Assembly: GCA_009739215.1 (NCBI GenBank) | Contig: VSJF01000007.1 | Span: 1,612,001 to 1,676,000, forward strand | Direction: 5' to 3' | From: Floccularia luteovirens | Lineage: Eukaryota > Basidiomycota > Agaricomycetes > Agaricales > Squamanitaceae | DNA: 64,000 nucleotides | Shown here: positions 34,452-46,238 of the stretch, piece by piece | How positions within the stretch are numbered: the first letter of the stretch is position 1 | Layout: every line of letters begins with the position of its first letter | Position numbers and translations under genes: made by a program | The notes under the pieces: generated by a model | Databases searched by the model: none | What the model saw: only the letters and a program-made list of their open reading frames with translations | Told to the model about the DNA's origin: nothing

Positions 34452-34534
34452 CTGCAACTTCTTTAAGCAGTGTTCTTTCCCCAAGACTTGTAAAATCTTG
34501 GCATGCAACTTAGTTTTAACAACTTAAGTAAAAG

Positions 34535-36022
34535 ATGCACACAGTTGGACCAGGAAGTAAAGTACTTGTAACTGGCGCGAACGGTTACATTGCCATCTGG
34601 ATTGTGCGCAGACTCCTAGAAGAAGGCTACTCCGTCAGAGGAACAGTCAGAACCGCTGATAAGGCAAAATACCTCGAAAACTGTTTCAAATATTATGGAG
34701 CCAAGTTCGAAGTTGTGGTGGTTGAGGATATAACTCGGGTGAGTGATTTGAAGTAAACCCCATGTTTTTGTTTATTGAAACAGCTTGTCGCCCTTAGGAT
34801 GGCGCATTTGATAACGCTGTCATGGATGTAGATGCAGTCGAACATACAGCTTCTCCTGTCAATTTCAGTGCCGAGGACCCACAAAGTAATTGTTATCTAT
34901 TCAAGTTGCCGATAAATGATCCTCTAATACAATATCGTAGATGTGATAGTACCCGCAGTCAATGGGACTGTCGGCATCCTGAGAAGTGTTTTGAAACATG
35001 GGTACATATCATTTTTGGCCAGCAACAGTTTAAATTGACGCATGTATCCAGCTCTTCTGTAAAACGAGTGGTCATAACGTCCTCTTGTGCGGCTACATTC
35101 ACTCCAACGACCAAGCCGCTAGTACTCAGCGAGAAAGACTGGGCCGAGACCTCTATCAAGATTGTCGAGGAACTAGGTAGGAAGGCCGATCCATTAATAA
35201 TGTATCACGCATCGAAAACGTTGGCTGAAAAGAGTAGGCATTGTACACTTTGTCAATACAATGTATCAACGAACAGGTTAAGGTGCTTGGGCTTTTTACG
35301 AAGAACATAAATCTCGGATCCAGTGGGATATCGTGTGCATCAACCCATCATTCGTAAGTTGCGTAACTTGATAATCTAGTGGACATCTTACGTTTGTCAT
35401 TTTAAGGTCTTTGGGGTATGTATTTTTCATGATTAAAACTGATCAAAAGTCTCAACACACTACCATATTCCAAGCCTGCAATCCATGATATTAGAAGTCT
35501 CAAAACACTGAACGAGTCGCTTCAGGCATGGTATGATAATGTCATCTCTGACAAACCGAAAACGAAGAAACAACTTACTGAAACCAATTCCTGGGTTGAC
35601 GTTCGGGACGTGGCTGAGGGGCACCTCAAAGCCTTACAGAAGGAAGCTGCTGGTGGTGAGCGTATCATCCTATGTGGGGGTAAGTCTAGCTCTATCAAGG
35701 AATATAACTGTAATATCTAACTTGCGGCTGGTGCTATTCACAGGTTATTATAGTTGGCAAGAATGGCGTAAGTTCAGGTTCATAATCTTGGGCTCATTGT
35801 TTACTTACAGTTGATACGTTATTAGTGGATGTGGCCAACAAGTTATCGCCAAACCCACTTCCTTCCCACAAAATATCCTTGGGGGACCCTGGCTTGAAGG
35901 TGTCCGAGTATAGTGTCCACTTTAATGTCGAAAAAGCAGTAAAGCTTTTGGATATGCGTTATAAAACTAAGGAGGAAACGACCAGGGATACATTGGAGGA
36001 TTTTGCGAAGCGTGGTTGGTAG
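34535..36022 (+). CDS. Gre2/dihydroflavonol reductase-like SDR, tandem copy 2
   Basis: Same nine-exon plan as copy 1, including the 9-nt exon (35407-35415). Motifs: VTGANGYIA, RGTVRTADKAKYLE, VKRVVITSS, catalytic YHASK, FVFGPAIHD and WVDVRDVAEGH. Replacements against copy 1 are scattered, for example YHASK for YRASK and CFKYYGAK for YFKSYGAK, so the copies could differ in specificity. No stop or frameshift seen. It is flanked by a fragment of the Arg/Asp-rich gene upstream and of the membrane-protein gene downstream. Confidence 0.83.
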
Positions 36023-36039
36023 GGGTCATTAATATGGGA

Positions 36040-36200
36040 TTGATGGAGGAAATTAGGAATATGGTTAGCTTCAACCTGAATATTTCTCAATCTCTGATGT
36101 CTTAGGAGTCTACAAGAGAAGGATCGTCATGAAGAGAATATCCAATGATGATCCATGAGGAAGTAGAGATAAGTGTACACTGGTTAAATTCCAGTAATAA
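36040..36200 (-). pseudogene. decayed fragment of the multi-pass membrane-protein family
   Basis: Plus-strand DNA matches the same exon/intron junction of the membrane-protein gene as the fragment at 33.4 kb (GGATTGATGG, AGAATATCCAATGATGA and AGGAAGTAGA-type words) but is more eroded. It lies directly 3' of reductase copy 2. Confidence 0.6.
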
Positions 36201-36276
36201 CTCTGGTATATTATATATAGTTGATTATGTCGTCGTAAGTCCGTAAGGTCCTGGTTTGTGCACCGTAACCTTCTTG

Positions 36277-36728
36277 AGTCGAAAACTTGCAAAACTGTGC
36301 AAGATAAAATAGGAGTCGGACATTTTCTAGATCAAATACAGTTGCCAAGGATTATCTTGATGTATGATTCTTGAAGGCTTCCTGGCAGAAAACATTTCTC
36401 GTTGACAGCATAGAAAAACGACGACAACAGCTTCCTGGTTCACATTACGAGGTGAGAAATTGGGCATACTTTGCAAATTTACACGCCGCACTGCATTAAC
36501 TTCACCAGTTAGTCACATGCGCACCCACGAGTCCCACTTCCTCGTCATGGTTTTGTCTCGCTCTTGCGTTTGATTGTACTAAATATTCATGTACTCACAG
36601 GTCTTGTCGAATCAACGCGCTTTTCTCTTCTCATTTCGTTCGTCTCGCTAATTCTTGTCCTTGTCCATAACCTCCAAGTCGCATCCAGGACAATGTATCA
36701 TTAGTATCCTCATATGTGAACGTTTACT
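36277..36728 (+). pseudogene. decayed fragment of the Arg/Asp-rich protein gene with an insertion
   Basis: Matches 27965-28365 of the gene at 27543-30040 in two pieces: about 36277-36500 (CTTGCAAAAC, TTTCTAGATCAA, CAGCTTCCTGGTTCACAT) and about 36675-36728 (CCAAGTCGCATCCAGGACAA). About 170 nt of unrelated DNA separates them. It lies directly 5' of reductase copy 3. It is longer than the 34.2 kb fragment, so the two were not simply copied from one another without change. Confidence 0.72.
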
Positions 36729-36743
36729 GATCGTATTCAAATC

Positions 36744-36749
36744 CACGTG
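36744..36749 (+). promoter_or_regulatory. conserved CACGTG E-box, reductase copy 3
   Basis: CACGTG 92 nt upstream of the ATG at 36836, same conserved block as copies 1 and 2. Confidence 0.5.
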
Positions 36750-36835
36750 CTGCAACTTCTTTAAGCAGTGTTTCTTTCCCTAGGACTCATAAAATTTGGC
36801 ACACAACACAGTTTCAACAACTTATTTGAAAGAAA

Positions 36836-38352
36836 ATGCCCACAGTCGAACCAGGAAGTAAAATACTTGTAACCGGTGCGAACGGTTATATTGCCATCTG
36901 GATTGTGCGCAGGCTCCAAGAAGAAGGTTACTCCGTCAGAGGAACAGTCAGAACCACTGATAAGGCAAAATACCTCGAAGATTATTTCAAATCTTACGGA
37001 GCCAAGTTCGAAGTCATGATGGTTAACGATATAACTCAGGTGAATGATCTGAAATAAACTCCATATTTTTGTTTGCTGAAACGGCTTATCGCTCTTAGGA
37101 TGGCGCATTTGATAACGCTGTCAAAGGTGTTGATGCAGTCGAGCATACAGCTTCTCCCGTCAAATTCAATACCGAGGACCCACAAGGTAATTGTTACTAT
37201 CTATCATTTTCCATTTGAAGATCAATAACACTCTGACACATTGAAAATATCGTAGATGTGATAGTACCTGCAGTTAATGGGACTGTTGGCATCCTGAAAA
37301 GTGTTTTGAAATACGGGTACAAATCATTTCTGGCTGGCAACAGCTTAAATTGACGCATATATCCAGCTCTTCTGTAAAACGAGTGGTCATAACCTCCTCC
37401 TCTGCGGCTGTCTTGACTCCAACGACCAAGCCACTAGTATTCAGCGAGAAAGACTGGAACGAGACCTCTATCAAGGCTGTCGAGGAGCTTGGTAAGAACT
37501 CCGATCCAATAACGATATATCGTGCATCGAAAACATCGGCTGAAAAGAGTAGGCATCATACACTTTGTCAATACAATGTGTTGACAAACAAGTTAAGGCG
37601 CTTGGGCCTTCTACGAAGAACATAAGTCTCAGATCCAGTGGGATATTGTGTGCATCAACCCACCACTCGTAAGTTGCATACTCGATATGATAATTCTGAT
37701 AAACACTTTACGTATATGTATAAGGTCTTAGGGGTATGTTTTTTCTTTGGCAACTGAAAAGAATTAGAGGTCTCAGCATGCTACCATATTCCAAGCCTGC
37801 AATCCATGATGTTAGCAGTCTCAGAAGTTTGAACCAGTCGCTTCAATTATGGTATGATAATGTTATCTCTGACCAACCGAAAACGAAGGAACTTCTTACT
37901 ACGACCAATTCCTGGGTTGACGTTCGGGACGTGGCTGAGGGCCACCTCAGAGCCTTACAAAAGGAAGCTGCTGGTGGTGAGCGAATTATCCTCAGTGCGG
38001 GTAAGTCTAGCCTGATGAAGGAACATAACTATAATATCTAACTTCCCGCTGGTGCTATTCACAGGTCGATACAGCTGGCAAGAATGGTGTAAGCTTAGAT
38101 TTATAATCTCGACGGTTTGTTGCTCGCTGCTCACTTACAGTTGATACGTTATTAGTGGATGTTGCAAACAAGTTATCGCCAAACCCACTCCTGTCTCACA
38201 AACTACTTTTGGGAGACCCTAGTTTGAAAGTAACGGAATATGTTTTCCAGTATAACGTCGAAAAGGCAGCAAAGATTCTGGATATGCGTTATAAAACTAA
38301 GGAGGCAACGACCAGAGATATACTGGAAGATTTTGCCAAACGTGGTTGGTAG
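36836..38352 (+). CDS. Gre2/dihydroflavonol reductase-like SDR, tandem copy 3
   Basis: Third nine-exon copy. Start MPTVEPGSKILVTGANGYIA; catalytic YRASK; WVDVRDVAEGH; C-terminus ILEDFAKRGW. The 9-nt exon (37725-37733) encodes VLG instead of VFG. Its coding sequence is closer to copy 1 than to copy 2 over several exons (for example FSEKDWNET, LKSVLKYG). The frame is open throughout. Promoter block and intron positions are conserved. Confidence 0.83.
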
Positions 38353-38924
38353 TGGTTATTGAAATAATATTCCGTCATCAGAAGCCACACCACTTCTGTT
38401 CTGTGTTTGTAATTGTCAAGAATATCAGAGGGTAGGATCTGTTGTCAATCATATATATGCAAGGTTCAGGAAAATGACACCGAGCCATCGTCCATCGCCC
38501 GCAGTCAAGCCGAACAAAAGTGTGTAATCCTTTCGTGTACGTTGTGCAAGAGGTGCCGTTGGTGCTAAAGTTCTGCGTCGCTTGTTTGTGATTGAAGTAA
38601 CGCAGAACTGAGGCGCAAACGCCGGGGTTCTTCTGGAAAGCTTAGATTTGAATGCTCTTGGGCAAAATATGTATGGCTCTCCTTAGTGTTCATTTTACGG
38701 GAGATCGCCTACTTCGGATTGCAACCTGTTGCGTTCGTCACCGAAAACTCAGTACATACTCAGTTTTGGCCATGTCATAATCAATTGGTGTTTCTCTTCC
38801 GCAAACAGGCGACTTCTTGTTAGCTGATTTCTTCTGTATACTACTGTTCGCATCTGATCAATGTAATATTAGTGTTTGTTGATATATAATATGAGGTTAC
38901 AGGGACACGACAGTTAAATTGGTT
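38353..38924. other. intergenic; 3' flank of reductase copy 3
   Basis: The first ~130 nt resemble the 3' flank of copy 1 (ATATTCCGT, AATGACACCGAGCCA against CATGATACCAAGCCA). The rest has no gene. Confidence 0.45.
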
Positions 38925-40340
38925 ATGATTAGTATACGCGCCAATTGCAAGTGTGGCGTTCGTTTTAAATTCGACTCCGCATCCTTATCGATTATCCACA
39001 TCGACCACTGCCTGCACACTATGCCAAACTATGATTCCCCTCTCATCGACGAGACAAACCCTCTCTACTGCCCATCTGTTTCCGCTACGGCATTCCTTAG
39101 GTCTCTCAGACGACATTCGAAGTATTATCGGCTCGGACGTGCTACCAAGAAAGGGCTCGATTTCTGTCATTCTAAACGGATTTCATCTTTTACTCGTATG
39201 TTGAATCTAAAACTTGACGAAAGTGATCAGAAGGATCATAGCTTTCGAGAGTGGGATTGCCCCAGAAGGCTCTGGAATGACTCATCCGAGACTCTTGCTT
39301 TTGGATCTAGAAATGGACTCCATGATATCCCCGCCTGGGAGCAATCTGAAAACGGTGGCTCGTTCTATGATCGCTATATGCGCCTCAAGCGTAAGCGAAG
39401 CCCATCTTTTACTGATTTGCGAGGCCCCCCTAAGACAATTAGATCGGTTCAATCTGTGAATATGAATTCCTTCGATATAGATGTCATTCCAACAAGGCTG
39501 TATTTCGACGATATTACTGCTGAGCAATACCCCTTGGGACCCAGAAAAGATTCTAGCGTCGCCCAAAACTGTACCGTGAAATCCGACATAGGTGCTTTTA
39601 TACAGGCGCTTGATACAACTTTGCCTGGGATCCGCATCAAGGAACGACTCTTGGATTTGGAAACCTTGAATGTACAAACTATCGCAGACTTTATGGCTGA
39701 AAATGGTACACATCTATTTATAACGTACTTTCTAAATACGCATACATCTGCAGGATACATCAATGGAGCCATCATGGATCTCTTCAGAACATCTGGACTA
39801 GAAAAGCTTTCTCTGGCAGAGTCCCTTTTCGACGAGAATGGTCTTAACGTCGGTGCAAGCCACGTCTTTTCGGGTATTTTATGAGTTCTTGGAATGTAAA
39901 TGAAATTAAATATAAGCCATTCCAGCCTTCAGGAGGGAGAATAGCTTTTCCTGTCTTTCTTCACTTTCATTCAATGGGACTCAAATTCAAGACTCTGACC
40001 TCGCGTATATCAATCACCTCCCCCTTCTGTCAACTTTACTGTTGGATGACACCGGTATTGGCAATGAAGCGTCAGCTTTCGAATTCATCATATATTATTA
40101 ACATTAACATGGTCTGACAGCGTTTTCATTCTTGTCCCCCTCAAGCGCTCCCTTACTCATCTCTCTCTTGCGGAAAACACACACATCAACGACGACGCTG
40201 TCCCTGCTTTCGTATTGCTCTCAAAATTGTCATTTCTATCTGTTATGGGTACTTGTATCTTAGTGCCTGGTCTGCGCCGTTTATCCAATATTGGAGGTCG
40301 AAATATCGACCTCAAAGCTTCTCAATCTCTCGAATCCTAG
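38925..40340 (+). CDS. leucine-rich-repeat-like protein (F-box/LRR type?)
   Basis: Three exons: 38925-39873, 39926-40070, 40121-40340 (1314 nt, 437 aa). The N-terminal two thirds are hydrophilic and orphan ([33 protein letters not shown]). The C-terminal third has spaced leucine repeats: [69 protein letters not shown]. This pattern resembles LRRs found in many fungal F-box-like proteins, but no F-box is recognisable. The start could also be the ATG at 39021 ([13 protein letters not shown]). The 3' end is uncertain: downstream sequence to about 40595 has further open stretches. Confidence 0.6.
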
Positions 40341-40956
40341 ATGAAATGTACGTTTGCTACTGCTACCATCTGAAATATAATGGAGTTTCTCGCTCTAGTT
40401 CAGCTTTTCCGCTAAGGCATCTGACTGACCCCATCTCATGGTAGATCTGGGTGGATGTCAAGATATCACTCTATGGAAGTTGGAACTGCACACTCTGCCT
40501 GTGACTTCTCTGTGTTACCTTCTGGTATACTCGAACGGAAATGGTGGAAAAGTTATCGACGTTCTGGACAACCACAAATATTTGGATTCGTTATAGAAGG
40601 ATATGTTAATGCGAACTTGTTCCGTATAGTGTTTTGTTTAGCTCTGTCGCTTGGTTACCGTTCTGTGATCATTGTTCTCCTATCACTTGTATTAAACTTG
40701 TATGTTGGACGCTTCCTTCAATTATTGCAAACTCTCCTCATAACTCGTGACACAAGTATATTTTTGGGTATCTCTTCGGACATGTTGTGATTCATAAGTA
40801 TTCTAAGCCAGTAGATATTCATAAAAACTATAATATCGGCGACTGGTGTCCCCCACTATCCTTGATTACATATTACAATATTTTCGTAGTACTATATTAA
40901 TAAGGCTCAGCCCCACCAATCATACACGGAATTGCTAACAGTAGCATAACAAGATA
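40341..40956. other. unassigned stretch, possible 3' exons of the LRR-like gene
   Basis: A 111-codon frame at 40455-40790 and a shorter frame ending at 40595 are present; neither has a clear family. AT-rich toward the end of the membrane-protein gene at 40957. Confidence 0.3.
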
Positions 40957-42059
40957 CTAATTTTTCAAACTCTTGTCACTATCCTCGTCGGATTCGGTGT
41001 TGCGTTTCGGTCCCAGGTGCAAGCAGGATCCAATTATCACAAAGTATAAAAGTCCCCCAACGATGGTATCAACGAGTAGGAAGACGAAATAGTCATAACC
41101 GAGAATGACGGATGTAGCAATATATTCCCCAATATTAAACGAGGCAAGGATCAGAAGGAAAGGAACGGTTGAAATCATGATCAATTTCAGAACCTGTAAT
41201 GATAGGGTGAAAGTCAGATCTAGAGGATTGTTTGGATTGATGGAAGGAATATAGTTACCTTCGATCTAAACATTTCGTCGATCTCTGATGCCTTTGGAGA
41301 CCGCGAGAGGAGGGTTGCCGTGATAAGAATATCCAATGATATGAGGAAGAAAGCTGCAATATACACTCGTTGAAATCCAGTGGTGACTTCTAAATATCGC
41401 CGTCTTCTTATTATGGTAGAGGTTGTATGAAAGCTGGTGAGGACAACGTTGCTGATCAGGATAAGGAGCAGCAAAGCAATGTCAATTCCCCTCTTGATAT
41501 TTTGCGTGACCTTCCTGCTACTTTCAGAAAGGCTGCCAAGGAGATTGTAGTTGGGACAGCCGTCAAGGAGTAAGAGCAACCCTCCAGTTATAAACATGTC
41601 GGCTAGCCCCATCGTGAATCCACTCATTGCAAAGACCACGTTACTCAAAGATCCTGAAGGCCCGCTCTCCTTGTATTCGATTGCAACGATGATAGCTCTG
41701 ATGGTATAGGTAGCCACAAGGGAAAGAGTCGCGAATAATATGATGGTTGAAAATACCAAACGACGAGGGTAACGATCTTCAATGTTCTTCGAGCGCAAAG
41801 CACCGATTGCACCTAAAGCCTGGAATGCAATAAAGACGGCAAATATAATGCAAAAGGAAAATGTCGCTGTGCTGATAGAACTGAGGTCCAGGTCAACATC
41901 AACGCTTGCACCTCCATCGTTACTATTACTGTTGCTACCACTCCCGCTACCACTGCTGCTATCACTACTTCCACCCCCACTGCTACCTCCTCCGCGACGT
42001 CCCAAGGCAAAAATGGGGAAGTTGAGAAAGAGGAGATAGAAGAAAGTTTGAACGAACAT
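40957..42059 (-). CDS. multi-pass membrane protein A, orphan family
   Basis: Two exons: 41259-42059 and 40957-41193 (1038 nt, 345 aa). It begins with a signal-peptide-like MFVQTFFYLLFLNFPIFALG, then a low-complexity Gly/Ser/Asn region and an acidic DVDLDLSS. Seven or so hydrophobic helices follow (FSFCIIFAVFIAFQALGAIG, ISNVVLTSF, and others). The best conserved segment is between helices: GCPNYNLLGSLSESSRKVTQ. The C-terminus is charged and cytosolic-like (PKRNTESDEDSDKSLKN). The layout recalls seven-helix receptor-like proteins, but no known family was recognised. A paralog lies at 46239-47194. Confidence 0.72.
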
Positions 42060-42619
42060 GTTGAGTCTTGGGGTCGCTGCAACGCAACGGAGGGTGTTTA
42101 TGAGGATAACCAATTTTCATATATAAGAATGGGAATCCGAATAACCTTAACGGACCAATTATTATTTCCTTGGCATCTTTCGGTACTTATAATTAATAGG
42201 TGACGAGAATAAGACCAAAGATAATATAAAGAATATAATAGTCACCAGTTTCTATACCAAAACCAACTTGAACAGTATAAAGCTATTGCAGGGTAAGGTG
42301 GTAAGGCATCTTAACCCCGACATTCGCAGCCTTTCTGTGTTTTGCTACCGAATGTGACAGATGCGTTTATCAGCGGTATAACTGAATAAAGCATATTCCA
42401 ATTGAGTTACAGGCTACGCGCGCACAGAGATTAGAACAATATGAAAAAGTTGGGTTATTTCCGAGCTCACATTAGTTCATATTGAATGGTTAACCAGTAC
42501 TTCAGATAGAATATATATTGAAGGGTTGTACATATGTACAAAACAAATGATAGATAGTCCATGTATGATGTGATACAGAAGTACGGTCCTATCGATTATC
42601 CCAGTCTGTCGCTAATTTG
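42060..42619. other. upstream region of membrane protein A
   Basis: No gene. Part of it (about 42290-42370) resembles the upstream region of membrane protein B (GGTAAGGCATCTTAAC is shared), so the duplication included the promoter. Confidence 0.45.
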
Positions 42620-42665
42620 GATCCATCAGGTGACCATGCTGAGTTGCATGGTCACCTGATGGATC
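42620..42665. repeat. perfect 20-bp inverted repeat with 6-nt loop (hairpin copy 1)
   Basis: Left arm 42620-42639 (GATCCATCAGGTGACCATGC), loop TGAGTT, right arm 42646-42665, an exact reverse complement. A related element lies at 44850-44891. No target-site duplication or transposase was evident. Confidence 0.8.
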
Positions 42666-44849
42666 TCGTCGCTGACAGGCTGAGGTTGACAGCAAGAAAG
42701 ATCCTAGAGCCCAATGGCTCGGCTTGTCATCACTAATATAGGTATTAGGATAATCACAGAGAAATGGGACCCAATGCAATCGACCTTGGAACCTAGCGTG
42801 GTCGAGCATGTTTCTGTTCCATGACAATTTTGAGCTAACCACATTCATGAGGCATTCAACACCTATTCAAGCTTGTCTAGATCAACAAATACCTCGATTA
42901 CATGATAAGTTTCGACAAAATCCATTGTTTCGCACCAAATAAGAGTAGGAACTTCTTATGTGTGCGCAGATGGTATTCGATTTGGTGATCGACAGTGATC
43001 ACTTAGATGCATCAGCATCATTTGAGTACGGAATACAAAAGGAGGTGGTGCTGGAGAGATCAGGAGTCAAATTGCAGATTGGTGGGAATGATGAAGGAGG
43101 GAAAAACAGGATATGCGATGAGAAGGCAGTTTATAATAGGGTCCGCCGGGGTCCTTGGAGAAATAAGTACCAAAATCTGCGGCGTAGGTCTGTTTTAGTC
43201 ATATTTCAGACTCCGAATCGTCTAGGTAAATCCCAAACTATCGAATTTTCGTTAATGTTAACTAACAAACTCCACCGATAAAGCTGCAACTTATTATATT
43301 AGAATCAAATACTTTCTTTTGTGAAAAGAGCCGATTCATACATAAGCTACTTAGCTGACAAATTCAAAAATCTTAGTAGGAATTCACGTTTGGGTGAGTG
43401 CTCGACAATGACTGCTATTAAACGTAATTAATTCCACTCCAAGTTTGGCGTTGAGCTGAACAAAATTGCCTTGAGACTGGTGGACCTACCTCCTGTCTAG
43501 TATCCGAGGTCTCCCCCATTTCAATCGTCGAAGCGTCGGAAGCAAGGCTGTTGCCATTTATAATATACAGATACTCTAGTACTCTACTCCTACACGATTC
43601 CACTTTCTATCTGATGACAAACTTGCATGAAATATACCGCAATGTGAATATGATGAAGGCGAAGCTCCCCATACGTTCAGCACCACAAGCGATTTTACCA
43701 CCGCTCTCCCGAAGCTTGTCACGAACAAGGGAGAGATACTCGTTCATGAATGGTGGATACACCCATTTTGACATGCATCCATAAGGAATCTCTGGGTTGA
43801 GCAACCATTGGCTATGTGCGCACTGTCTCTTACATATTTAATACCCTCTGGCGTATTATGTGCACATGGCTGGGATCACCCTAGAAATGGCGACCATTCC
43901 TCGCCCAAGTCTTACGGGCAATGAATCTGAAACTATTTTCATATGCTTGTGCGACATCTCACGATCGGACCGTCCCCATCGAAAAACAGTTTTGCGAAAC
44001 CACAAGCTCAATTTTCAGCAGAGGAAGACATGTGTGGTTCGTCATCAGTACAACAGTAAGATTGATTTCCACGCATCCTATGCATTATTGCTAAATTCTT
44101 TGCTATTTAGACTCCTTGTAAGAACTGATAGTTATGAATCCCTTAAGAAGAATTTGTCAACCTTATTAGCCTCTGAGACAAGCGGATGAATAGATATGAA
44201 AATTTGTAATATATATCAAGAGTATTTAGGATAAGTAAGAGAAACGGTTGCGGTTGCGGTTGCGGTTGTTCTGTTTAAGGAAGGCACGTGACAGTCCTAT
44301 CTGATCCCTATTTTAGTATTACAACGGTTCCAACCAAAATGTATGCACCTCTCTTTCTAACTTATCTACCATGATGATACTCGATCACCGTCCGGCACCA
44401 AATCCCAGTACCACCCATTTCAACATCAATTCGAATTCCTTGGAATCGGTTGTTAGATCGCAAGTACTCCTCGACAGCCCCATTCTCATCATTAGTCCCA
44501 TATGAATAGCGCTCCAAGGATTCCCTGCGTATTCACAGTAAGTAAAATCCGATTCAGATTTTGTCTCGCGACTTGTCCGCATTTTAAGGGGTCAGAATTT
44601 ACCAGATGTACACACATGGTCAAGTCTAACATATTACCCAATACTTAGTTCGGCAAGGCTGACAACTTTCAGCCAAAAAAAAATATTTCGTGCACATCGA
44701 GGAATTTCAACTGAAGGAGATCATACCGTTTGTAAGGCTAGGAATACTATGAAAATTGCTGAAAAACTTATCGAACAATCAAAGTATAAGATGATCGATA
44801 CCCGCATTTTCAACGATTCTACCCGGCCACGATTCTACCCGGCGAATTT
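42666..44849. other. gene-poor stretch
   Basis: Several short frames (for example 42958-43281 + and 43860-44189 +) lack domains, paralogs or convincing splice context. I see no supportable gene. It includes four exact CGGTTG repeats at 44245-44268. Confidence 0.35.
44245..44268 (+). repeat. hexanucleotide microsatellite (CGGTTG)x4
   Basis: Four exact tandem copies of CGGTTG. Not a telomere repeat (fungal TTAGGG). Confidence 0.7.
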
Positions 44850-44891
44850 GATCCATCGGGTGACCATGCAATTCAGTGCATGATCACCTGA
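44850..44891. repeat. imperfect inverted repeat (hairpin copy 2)
   Basis: Left arm GATCCATCGGGTGACCATGC is one base different from the arm at 42620. The right arm TGCATGATCACCTGATGGGTC pairs with three mismatches. It shares upstream AATTTG with copy 1, so the two are copies of one element. Confidence 0.7.
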
Positions 44892-46238
44892 TGGGTCCTA
44901 GTTGGCTATAACTGAGACTGTTGTTCATAGCCCCAGTCAAGACGAGATACATTTGAACAAATGCTTGGAGGCAGTCTTACCCATTCTTCAAGCATTCAGA
45001 CATAAGCAAGTTCACCTCATTAATGCAGTGATCATACAATATGGAGCACGTATAAAATATACAGTATAAAAGTCATTGTTATAATGCATGGTTATGAGGG
45101 GAATATCCCCCTAAAATGCAATACAACTTAACTTAAGCATTACAAGGTACCGTACATTGAGTATTAGTTCTAAACACGAGGGGGTATTCAATATTCAGAG
45201 GCCACCCTTCGCTTCCTTGCACAACTTCTATGACCACAATTTCTGGCTGTTATTGACGTGATTCGAAGCTACGCGTTGCTATATCTACAACAGAAATCCA
45301 CATAAATGTCGCAGCGTGTATACAGCTATAGAAAATTCAGTGGTGGCCTGACTGGGGCATTTCTTCATATGTGCTCATCGGGGGAAACCTGCTATCCAAG
45401 TCTATAGGAGTGCAACCGAGTCTTGACACCCAGCCACCATTGGCATTATTAGCCACCAACTTGAATCATATACTGGATTGGCTCAATTATGATCACGGTG
45501 TGTAACAACTACTTACCTATTGGCCGCTTTGCACCAAATGAAGTCCACAAAATTATCTGGAACAGGTGTATGTGATGTTATTTGGAGCCGAAGTCCAACT
45601 ATGCATCGCTGTGCTATGGCACCAACAAGTGACAGTTACACTATCGTTAGTGTTTATATCTTTATTCGTCCCGCACCCAAGGGTGGGACACAAGATTGCG
45701 GGTGAAGTGGCTATAAATTTTCCAGATATAGCCCCGTACTTGCTGTGATGATAGGAGCGGGAATCGCAAATGTATGGGTGCAATAGATGAGAGCGAAAAA
45801 GACGAGAGAAAAGTTCATTATCGGAAGTGAAAGAGCTAGGTTGACAAGATATAGATTCAAAGAATTTTCGCGGTTCTTGACTGAGGTGCAGCAGAGGGAG
45901 AATTTGATAGATAGAACAAATGAATAGTGTACTACTCATCGCGTATATTAAGGAATGAGCATGTTTAAGGCTGTCAATATGCTGTATGATCTGATTACAA
46001 GGCGCTACACGTTGCTATATATACAGCAGTGGTGGGTTTATATCACTGCACACACAGCGATGTATAAATTAATTGCACCGAATATGGTGGCCATTAAAAT
46101 AATAATAGTATAATAGAAAAAAGGTCGTGCTTGGTATGCCCTTTATTATCAGTACATGAGAGTAATAACAAAACCTAGCTCATCTCCTGTCGCTGTCTTC
46201 ACGAGATTCGGTCTTGGGTTCGGTCTTGGGTATCCGTC
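44892..46238. other. gene-poor stretch with short local duplications
   Basis: Part of 44925-45015 resembles 47774-47882 (CAGTCAAGACG, CAAATGCTT). Part of 45250-45345 resembles 45985-46090 (CGTTGCTATAT, GTGGCC). A 128-codon minus frame at 45553-45939 has no domain. No gene supported. Confidence 0.4.

Noticed and set aside
31734..38352. Whether one of the three reductases is a pseudogene
   Set aside because: All three keep frame, YxxxK, Rossmann motif, splice sites and the 9-nt exon; an apparent break at the exon after VFG vanished when the acceptor CCAAG|CCTGCA was used.
44245..44268. Telomere-like repeat
   Set aside because: The unit is CGGTTG, only four copies, internal and unlike TTAGGG; an ordinary microsatellite.
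45553..45939. 128-codon minus-strand frame
   Set aside because: No domain, no paralog, odd composition and no promoter or splice support.
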